Below are positions 1 to 5,379 of a stretch of 6,955 nucleotides of DNA, one piece after another. The stretch's first letter is position 1; every line of letters begins with the position of its first letter. The DNA lies in the NCBI GenBank assembly GCA_945866155.1, contig CAMBGL010000065.1:1-6955 (forward strand), given 5' to 3'. The DNA is from Bifidobacterium breve (GTDB lineage: Bacteria > Actinomycetota > Actinomycetes > Nanopelagicales > Nanopelagicaceae). The notes under the pieces were generated by a model. It saw only the letters and a program-made list of their open reading frames with translations. It was not told the DNA's origin and did not search any database. Made by a program: the position numbers and the translations under genes.

Positions 1-952
1 CACGCGCCTTTTTATCTAAAGAGAGAAGAGGCAGTAGTCGAGTCCATGCTTGTGCTTCATAGCTAATAGGCAAATTGAGACTATTCAAGATTGTGCGATG
101 CTGATCAACAATTTCCGTCGACAATGAGCCATAGGTATGTGAAAGCTCAGCGGCAAAGACCATGCCGATTGAAACTGCTTCTCCATGGCGTAGTGAATAT
201 TTACTATCAATTTCGATTGCATGGGCAAGCGTGTGGCCATAGTTGAGAATCTCTCGATGGAAACTCTCCTTGAAATCAGCACTTACAACTGATGCCTTTA
301 CCTTGATTGCTGATGTGATGAGTTGTGTTACTAAAAAATTATCGCTTCTAATCTGTGCAAGATCTTTACCTTCAACCAGATCGAGAATTTTCTTATCTGC
401 AATAAAGCCACACTTGATAACTTCGGCTAGGCCTGCTGAAAAATCACGATCTGAAAGAGTTGTAAGCCAGGAGGTGTCGACAATTACGTGAATAGGAGAA
501 TGAAAAGAGCCAATAAGGTTCTTTCCATAATCGCTATTCATTCCAGTCTTACCACCGATTGCGGCATCGACCATTCCGGCAACACTTGTAGGAACTGCAA
601 CCCAATCAATTCCACGCAGCCACGTAGCCGCAGCAAATCCAGCGATATCAGTGGTTGCTCCACCGCCAATTCCTACAATGAGGTCGCTACGAGTAAATCC
701 TGCAGCACCTAACCAATCCCATAACTTCAGTAGGGTCGCCGAGCTTTTTCCCTCTTCACCATCGGGAATCGTGAAAATATGAATATCCGTATCTGATTCA
801 ATCTCAAAGTTGATTTCTGAGGCGATTGTTTCGCTGACAATGATTGCTGCGCGCGCTCTTCCATCTAAAGCTTTCTCAAGCGCTAGATCCCATTCCCCAT
901 CACTAATATGAACTTCAGAGATGCGATCTGCCTTGATTGAAATAATGCTCAT
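1..952 (-). CDS. aroB: 3-dehydroquinate synthase, 3' end cut by window edge
   Basis: AroB is the NAD- and metal-dependent cytosolic enzyme that converts DAHP to 3-dehydroquinate, step 2 of the shikimate pathway. I translated 317 residues from the ATG at 952; the frame stays open to base 1. The family usually has about 345-360 residues, so some 30-40 C-terminal residues lie outside. Visible motifs are PDGEEGKS (63-70), the NAD-binding glycine loop GIGGGATTDIAGF (94-106), PTSVAGMVDAAIGGKTGMN (121-139), and the metal ligands E177 (LAEVIKCG), H240 (LNYGHTLAHAIE) and H256 (RHGEAV). The last visible residues, LDKKAR, match the conserved DKK region. The REILNYGHTLAHAIE version is typical of Actinomycetota. 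The start codon overlaps the aroK stop as ATGA, with GGTGA just upstream as a likely ribosome-binding sequence, so translation is probably coupled to aroK. Confidence 0.96.
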   Translation of the reverse strand, partial: MSIISIKADRISEVHISDGEWDLALEKALDGRARAAIIVSETIASEINFEIESDTDIHIFTIPDGEEGKSSATLLKLWDWLGAAGFTRSDLIVGIGGGATTDIAGFAAATWLRGIDWVAVPTSVAGMVDAAIGGKTGMNSDYGKNLIGSFHSPIHVIVDTSWLTTLSDRDFSAGLAEVIKCGFIADKKILDLVEGKDLAQIRSDNFLVTQLITSAIKVKASVVSADFKESFHREILNYGHTLAHAIEIDSKYSLRHGEAVSIGMVFAAELSHTYGSLSTEIVDQHRTILNSLNLPISYEAQAWTRLLPLLSLDKKAR

Positions 953-1452
953 TTCACCAACTCTACAATCTGCGAGACAATTGCATTCGCTTTCATTGCA
1001 TCTACCTTAATGCAGTGATCCGCAACGCCTTCATAAATAGGACGTCGCTTATCTAGAAGAGATTGCCATTGCGCACGTGGATTACCAAGAAGGAGTGGTC
1101 GATCCCTATTGAATCCAACGCGTGGAGCAGCTACTGAAAGGGATACATCTAAAAATATTTTTATACTTTTTGAATTTTTGAGCAGCGCTTGAGCGGTGGG
1201 AGATATTGGTGCTCCCCCGCCGAGGGATAAGACCGTATCGTTTGATTTCAATTGACTCTCTAGAACTTCGATCTCTAGCGCACGAAAAACATCTTCGCCA
1301 TCATCGACAAATATTTGCGAGACGCTCTTACCTGAGATTTGCTCGATTACTTTATCTGTATCAACAAATGCCAGTTTGAGACTTTTAGCTAGAAGGGCGC
1401 CTACGGTACTCTTTCCAGCACCTGGGGCACCGAGCAATATTACTAAGGTCAT
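949..1452 (-). CDS. aroK: shikimate kinase
   Basis: Shikimate kinase phosphorylates shikimate with ATP to give shikimate 3-phosphate, step 5 of the pathway, in the cytosol. The 167-residue product is normal for this single-domain P-loop kinase. Motifs are the Walker A loop GAPGAGKST (8-16), DTD (31-33) with the shikimate-binding aspartate, the substrate-binding arginine in FRALE (R57), the GGGAP loop (78-82), the lid arginine in DRPLL (R118), and RRPIYE (136-141) near the nucleotide. All key residues appear intact. It starts 2 bp after the aroC stop and its TGA overlaps the aroB ATG, so aroC, aroK and aroB form a tight run. The sequence before its start (AAGTAGAG) is only a weak ribosome-binding site, which fits coupled translation from aroC. 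The symbol aroL would denote the same reaction. Confidence 0.96.
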   Translation of the reverse strand: MTLVILLGAPGAGKSTVGALLAKSLKLAFVDTDKVIEQISGKSVSQIFVDDGEDVFRALEIEVLESQLKSNDTVLSLGGGAPISPTAQALLKNSKSIKIFLDVSLSVAAPRVGFNRDRPLLLGNPRAQWQSLLDKRRPIYEGVADHCIKVDAMKANAIVSQIVELVK

Positions 1453-1454
1453 CT

Positions 1455-2636
1455 CTACTTGTAATTTAGATTCTTCATATATGAATCGAAATTACGTTTA
1501 GTTTCGGTGACGCTATCTCCGCCAAATTTTTCTAGAACTAATTCTGCAAGAACTAAGGCCACCATTGCCTCTGCTACGACTCCTGCCGCTGGAACAGCGC
1601 ACACATCTGAACGCTGATTTATTGCCTTGGCGGCCTCTCCTGTTGCTACATCAATAGTGTCAAGGGCTTTTGGAACAGTTGAAATTGGTTTCATCGCAGC
1701 GCGAACACGAAGTATTTCACCGTTAGACATTCCACCTTCGGTACCACCAGCACGGTCAGTGCGGCGGACAATAACGCCTTGTGCGTTCTTTTCGATTTCA
1801 TCATGAGCAACAGAGCCACGGCGCGTTGCTGTTGTGAAACCATCACCAATTTCAACACCTTTGATTGCCTGAATTCCCATCACCGCACCTGCCAACTTTG
1901 CATCTAAGCGACGATCCCAATGAACGTGAGAACCAAGTCCTGGAGGCATATTGAATGCTAGAACTTCGACAACACCACCCAATGTATCTCCATCGCGATG
2001 CGCAGATTCAATCTCTTTGATCATCGCAGCACTTGATGCAGGATGAGCACAACGAACTTCATCAGCATCAATGCGATCCATATCGCTCTCGTTTGGAAGT
2101 GGCGTCGAATCTGGAACTCGAGCCGCGCCTATCGAGAGGACATGACTGAGGATCGTGATACCAACACTTTGTTCCAAGAATGCGCGCGCCACTGCGCCAA
2201 GTGCAACTCTGGCAGCCGTCTCACGCGCACTTGCGCGCTCCAGAATCGGGCGAGCATCATCTAAATCATATTTTTGCATACCTACTAAATCCGCGTGACC
2301 TGGGCGAGGTCTTGTCAATGGTGCATTGCGTGCCAAGTTCTCAATTTCAGAAGAATCAATTGGATCTGCAGACATAACTTTTTCCCACTTGGGCCATTCA
2401 GAATTGCCGACTTGAATTGCAATCGGTCCGCCTTGAGTAAGACCGAGTCGCACACCACCCAGAATTGTAATTTTGTCAGCTTCAAAACTTTGTCTTGCAC
2501 CACGTCCGAAGCCGAGTCGACGACGCGCTAAATGTCTATCGATATCTGCGCTCGTAATAGTTACAGAGGCCGGAATTCCTTCGAGGATAGCGCTCAGTGC
2601 TTGCCCGTGGGATTCGCCTGCAGTCAACCATCTCAT
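1455..2636 (-). CDS. aroC: chorismate synthase
   Basis: Chorismate synthase makes chorismate from EPSP using reduced FMN, the last common step before Phe, Tyr, Trp, folate and quinones. The 393-residue product is full length for the actinobacterial form. Signature regions are GESHGQAL (7-14, with invariant H10), RRRLGFGRGARQSFEAD (38-54), RPRPGHAD (109-116, with the second invariant histidine H114), ERASARETAARV (133-144), GGTEGGMSNGEILRVRAAMK (297-316) and the C-terminal RSDVCAVPAAGVVAEAMVA (342-360). No key residue is missing. The start MRWLTAGESHG fits the family, where the GESHG motif lies within about ten residues of the N terminus. The gene begins 25 bp after the peptidase stop, with only a short AGG 4-6 bases before the ATG. 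It is followed after 2 bp by aroK. The actinobacterial name for the orthologue is sometimes aroF. Confidence 0.97.
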   Translation of the reverse strand: MRWLTAGESHGQALSAILEGIPASVTITSADIDRHLARRRLGFGRGARQSFEADKITILGGVRLGLTQGGPIAIQVGNSEWPKWEKVMSADPIDSSEIENLARNAPLTRPRPGHADLVGMQKYDLDDARPILERASARETAARVALGAVARAFLEQSVGITILSHVLSIGAARVPDSTPLPNESDMDRIDADEVRCAHPASSAAMIKEIESAHRDGDTLGGVVEVLAFNMPPGLGSHVHWDRRLDAKLAGAVMGIQAIKGVEIGDGFTTATRRGSVAHDEIEKNAQGVIVRRTDRAGGTEGGMSNGEILRVRAAMKPISTVPKALDTIDVATGEAAKAINQRSDVCAVPAAGVVAEAMVALVLAELVLEKFGGDSVTETKRNFDSYMKNLNYK

Positions 2637-2661
2637 GTGCCTATTCTTGCAGATAACGTAC

Positions 2662-3069
2662 CTATTGTGTCGCCAAATAAAGGATTGAGGCTACAAAAAG
2701 TGAAGGCGCCCAAGGAATGCAGACAGATATTGTGCCCTTTTTTACAATAGTAATTACCGCAGCCACTATTGAAGTCAGAGAAATACAGATCAGAAGAAGT
2801 GAGAGATTCAGCGCATGATTGTGGGCTAGCACAGGAATTAGTACTGCAATGAGTTTCACATCTCCCATACCTACACGTATCACTAGCGAGAAAAGTAGAC
2901 CAAATATCAATGTGAGAGCCGAGATTTGTACAAATCTTGATAGCTCACGATAGGAAATTCCAGCAGCGCAGATCAGGAAATAGATTAAAGCCCGATTCGG
3001 AATCCGATGAGATCGTAAATCAATTCGAGAGATTGCCGCGCCAAAACCAATCAACAATGCCCATGTCAT
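2662..3069 (-). CDS. A24 family prepilin-type peptidase, minimal form
   Basis: This 135-residue hydrophobic protein is a predicted membrane aspartyl protease of the A24 family (TadV/CpaA/type IV prepilin peptidase group), which cleaves leader peptides of pilin-like proteins on the cytoplasmic side. The two active-site aspartates are seen: D17 in RIDLRSHRIPN and D70 in GMGDVKL. About five or six membrane segments are apparent by eye (near 2-14, 27-38, 47-66, 73-82, 86-108 and 114-133), and the C-terminal IPWAPSLF fits the family's conserved proline motif. There is no N-terminal methyltransferase domain and no paired-cysteine motif, so it should cleave but not methylate. An in-frame TAG at 3087-3085 and the absence of another early Met fix the start. 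No ribosome-binding sequence precedes it; see the promoter entry. A short A24 peptidase between aroE and aroC also occurs in other Actinomycetota. Its substrate is not encoded here. Confidence 0.88.
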   Translation of the reverse strand: MTWALLIGFGAAISRIDLRSHRIPNRALIYFLICAAGISYRELSRFVQISALTLIFGLLFSLVIRVGMGDVKLIAVLIPVLAHNHALNLSLLLICISLTSIVAAVITIVKKGTISVCIPWAPSLFVASILYLATQ

Positions 3070-3125
3070 TGAGTGATCGTAAAACTAACTCTTGAAACAA
3101 CTTCGCAAAAAATGATGACTGTGGA
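3070..3125 (-). other. 56-bp aroE-peptidase intergenic gap
   Basis: This is the only intergenic space above 30 bp in the window. On the coding strand it contains a run of six T shortly after the aroE stop, then TTGCGA, then the TACGAT hexamer described separately. No stem precedes the T-run, so I do not call a terminator. No Shine-Dalgarno sequence is visible before the peptidase ATG. Confidence 0.7.
3076..3081 (-). promoter_or_regulatory. possible -10 element of a leaderless promoter
   Basis: The hexamer TACGAT on the coding strand matches the TANNNT form of a sigma-70/SigA -10 element. Exactly six bases (CACTCA) separate it from the peptidase ATG, so a standard start point would fall on the A of the ATG and give a leaderless mRNA, a common arrangement in Actinomycetota. 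Supporting this, no ribosome-binding sequence precedes the ATG and this is the largest gap in the block. Against it, no good -35 lies at 16-18 bp; the nearest candidate, TTGCGA, is 21 bp away. Inferred from spacing alone. Confidence 0.4.
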
Positions 3126-3935
3126 TTACTCCAGAGTTGCTACAGCTACTTTACGCAGTTCCAGTGCCATCGACGCCCTATCAACGGTTTTGCCTGAAAA
3201 AAGAGATATCTGCTCTATAGCTTGATGGACCAAGAGATCGATTCCATCCATCGTCTCTCCCCCGTTTTCGCGCCATCGTGAGAGCAGGACAGTTGGCCAT
3301 GGTCGGTAGAGAACTTCAAAAAAGAGTGTCGAAATTTTATTTGGTAAATAATCTCCAAAAAGATCTGCCCCGTACAAAGGTGTTGTATTTACTACTACAT
3401 CAGATTTAGCAATTGGCGTTGTGTATTCCCATGGTAGAAATGTGATTGAACTCCTTGACACGCATTTACGAATCGCTTCTTCACGTCCCGTATTTCGAGA
3501 AAGAATTGCTATCTCCTGAACGCGTCCATCTAAAGCACCTACAACTGCGCGCGCAGTTGCACCTGCACCGAGAATGGTTGCACTTTTTGCAGTGGCAAAT
3601 CCTCGGGATTCCAAAGCGAAAGCGAAACCCGTTATATCTGTAGAACTTGCATGCCAGCGGCTATCTTTTCGATAAAGAGTATTGGCGGAAGAAATCATCT
3701 GAGCGACTGGATCAACAACATCTGCAATCGAGAAAACTTCCTCTTTCAGCGGCATCGTCAGCGAGAATCCTGTCCATCCTGAATTCTTATCCTCTAAAAA
3801 CTTTGCAAGATCTCCCGAACCAACTTCGATAGCTTCATAACTTCCTTTGACTCCCAACAATTGATAGGCAGTTGAATGTAGCAACGGGGAGAGAGAATGA
3901 CTGATAGGCGAACCCAATACCGCTGCTCTAATCAT
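3126..3935 (-). CDS. aroE: shikimate dehydrogenase (NADP+)
   Basis: AroE reduces 3-dehydroshikimate to shikimate with NADPH, step 4 of the pathway. The product has 269 residues, the normal family length. The N-terminal substrate domain shows GSPISHSLSP (8-17), LTMPLKEEV with the catalytic lysine K64, N85 in SSANT, and the catalytic aspartate D100 in STDITGF. The Rossmann domain shows GAGATARA (123-130) and SRN (146-148), suiting NADPH. NTTPLYG (183-189), PWPT (212-215), and DGIDLLVHQA (230-239, with substrate-contacting Q238) follow. SLTMPLK in place of the common NVTxPxK is, as far as I recall, usual in actinobacterial proteins. FEVLYRP stands where DVxYxP is expected, a mild divergence. The ATG lies inside the mltG 3' end (8 bp overlap) behind a strong Shine-Dalgarno sequence, which supports this start. 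Confidence 0.95.
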   Translation of the reverse strand: MIRAAVLGSPISHSLSPLLHSTAYQLLGVKGSYEAIEVGSGDLAKFLEDKNSGWTGFSLTMPLKEEVFSIADVVDPVAQMISSANTLYRKDSRWHASSTDITGFAFALESRGFATAKSATILGAGATARAVVGALDGRVQEIAILSRNTGREEAIRKCVSRSSITFLPWEYTTPIAKSDVVVNTTPLYGADLFGDYLPNKISTLFFEVLYRPWPTVLLSRWRENGGETMDGIDLLVHQAIEQISLFSGKTVDRASMALELRKVAVATLE

Positions 3936-4950
3936 TTTTCACCTCAAATGCTCCTGCCCGTCGATTCTTCTCATACAACTGCTTCCACTCAAGGAATTGA
4001 TCATTGCTTTTGGTAAAACGTGTATCACCAGGTGCAACAGTAATAAAGAATAGCCAATCTCCAATTTCTGGGCGCAGAGCAGCATCTATAGCGGCGCGTC
4101 CTGGATTGCCAATTGAGCCAGGGGGTAGTCCGTATCGCTTGTATGTGTTGTATGGAGATTTCGCAAGGGTTGCTTTCGTACTCAAGAAAATTTCGCCCCG
4201 TACTTTGCGAATGTAATGCACTGTCGAATCCATCTGTAATGGCATACCTATAGATAATCTGTTACGAATCACTTGAGAGACCTTTGCAAAATCCTTGAGA
4301 TCAGCCTCTGCCTGAATGATCGATGCAATAACTAGTAATTGCGCAGGAGAATATTTATCACTACCTGTGTTCAATCCCGATGCATCTGCTTCGACCAAGA
4401 ATCTATCTATCATCGATTGCAATATCTCTAAAGCGCTTACATCAGAGGGAAAACTATATTGCGCGGGAAAAAGAAGACCCTCTAAAGAAGAAAATCCTGA
4501 GGGCAATACCAATGAATTTATCGCCGTAGAGAGCTCTTCTTTTGAGAAACCTCGATCACGTAATTCCGAGAATATCTCCGAGTTCCACGCACCTTCAGTC
4601 ACAACGAAAAGATTAGGGATTCGCTTTGCATCAAGTAATTGCTCTAAGGCTTGTCTTGCAGAAATCTCCATCGTAAGACGATGCGCCCCTGGTGCTATTT
4701 TTGCTGAGCGTGGATCCGCTACCGCAACTCGGAAAAATGCTAACGAGGATTTAGTAACGCCAGAATCAGCAAGTAGCTTGGCGATTTCCGAACCTGTCGA
4801 ACCCACCGGAATCTCAATTGTTACCTCGCCACTCTGAGCAGAAATTTGCATATCAGGGAAATCTGGTGCGCTTCTGCCTTGTGTACGGATCACATGTAAT
4901 GAAAGTGTTAGAGAAACTATTAGCAAACCAGCAAGAAACAAACGTCTCAT
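3928..4950 (-). CDS. mltG: endolytic murein transglycosylase MltG (YceG-like)
   Basis: MltG is a membrane-anchored lytic transglycosylase that cuts nascent peptidoglycan strands and so limits glycan length. The 340-residue product begins with a short basic stretch (MRR) and one hydrophobic segment (about 4-20), giving an inner-membrane anchor with the rest outside. A LysM-like subdomain is expected around 40-110 (for example IEIPVGSTGSEIAKLL). The catalytic YceG domain shows LEGLLFPAQYSF (156-167), ASIIQAEAD (209-217) with the predicted catalytic glutamate E215, LQMDSTVHY (238-246), SPYNTYKRYGLPPGSIGNPG (265-284) and FFITVAPGDTRF near the end. Length is typical. The ATG overlaps the ruvX TGA as ATGA, with GAGAT just before it as a weak ribosome-binding sequence. 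The 3' end overlaps aroE by 8 bp. Location between ruvX and aroE matches other Actinomycetota. Confidence 0.93.
   Translation of the reverse strand: MRRLFLAGLLIVSLTLSLHVIRTQGRSAPDFPDMQISAQSGEVTIEIPVGSTGSEIAKLLADSGVTKSSLAFFRVAVADPRSAKIAPGAHRLTMEISARQALEQLLDAKRIPNLFVVTEGAWNSEIFSELRDRGFSKEELSTAINSLVLPSGFSSLEGLLFPAQYSFPSDVSALEILQSMIDRFLVEADASGLNTGSDKYSPAQLLVIASIIQAEADLKDFAKVSQVIRNRLSIGMPLQMDSTVHYIRKVRGEIFLSTKATLAKSPYNTYKRYGLPPGSIGNPGRAAIDAALRPEIGDWLFFITVAPGDTRFTKSNDQFLEWKQLYEKNRRAGAFEVKND
3940..3945 (-). promoter_or_regulatory. strong Shine-Dalgarno for aroE
   Basis: GAGGTG on the coding strand, followed by AAAA and the aroE ATG, is the best ribosome-binding site in the window. It lies inside the last codons of mltG. 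It fixes the aroE start at 3935 and suggests that aroE is initiated independently, unlike genes joined by ATGA overlaps. Confidence 0.8.
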
Positions 4951-5375
4951 TTATCTCGTAATTTCGTCATGGCTAAACCTTGTTCCAAGATTGCAACTGC
5001 AGCCATTGAATCAATGGAGTTTCTAGCATCTTTCGCGCTCACTCCGGCACTTTGTAAATTCTTCATCGCCGATACCGTGGACAATCGCTCATCAACTAAG
5101 ATAATTTCAATTTCTGTATGTTTTGCCAATGTAGAGGCAAAATCCTCTACTTTCTGCACTGCCTCACCTGAAAGTCCGCTCAATAATGTTGGCTTTCCAA
5201 TAAAGATCATTATGGGCTGATGTTCTTCCAAAATACTTACAATCTGCGCAAAGAGATCCTTTGACTTACTTTGTAGCGTCGTAAGTGGTGATGAAAGAAT
5301 GGCATCCGGATCGCATAGTGCTACGCCGATACGAACATCACCGTAATCAAATGCAATGCGACGTCCGCGAAGCAT
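4947..5375 (-). CDS. ruvX: RuvX/YqgF family putative Holliday junction resolvase / pre-16S rRNA nuclease
   Basis: RuvX (YqgF) is an RNase H-fold nuclease linked to 5' maturation of 16S rRNA and proposed as a Holliday junction resolvase; which role applies here cannot be told from sequence. From the ATG at 5375 the product has 142 residues, within the family's usual range. Motifs are IAFDYGDVRIGVALCD (7-22, first catalytic aspartate D10), IGKPTLLSGLSG (59-70), VDERLST (94-100, E96) and IDSMAAVAILE (121-131, D122). These three acidic positions form the expected metal site. I prefer the ATG because the RGRRIAFD opening fits actinobacterial homologues and AAGG/CAGG lies just upstream. An in-frame TTG at 5390 would add five residues and overlap alaS by 11 bp. 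With the ATG, the gene lies 4 bp after the alaS stop; its own stop overlaps mltG. Confidence 0.93.
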   Translation of the reverse strand: MLRGRRIAFDYGDVRIGVALCDPDAILSSPLTTLQSKSKDLFAQIVSILEEHQPIMIFIGKPTLLSGLSGEAVQKVEDFASTLAKHTEIEIILVDERLSTVSAMKNLQSAGVSAKDARNSIDSMAAVAILEQGLAMTKLRDK

Positions 5376-5379
5376 CGCC

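Noticed and set aside
243..712. Two plus-strand open frames in a region where the true gene has no stop inside the window
   Set aside because: Reading the minus strand from 952 gives a continuous AroB with all metal and NAD motifs, which accounts for this region completely.
2637..2661. Promoter-like AAGAAT six bases before the aroC ATG
   Set aside because: It lacks the T at position 1 of a -10 element, and an AGG lies close to the start; simple read-through from the peptidase gene explains aroC expression better.
3108..3125. T-run after the aroE stop as a rho-independent terminator
   Set aside because: The coding strand has six T here but no stable GC-rich stem before them.
4316..4837. 173-codon open frame on the plus strand opposite mltG
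   Set aside because: Antisense to the MltG coding sequence with all its motifs intact; the translation resembles no family I know and has the composition of a shadow frame.
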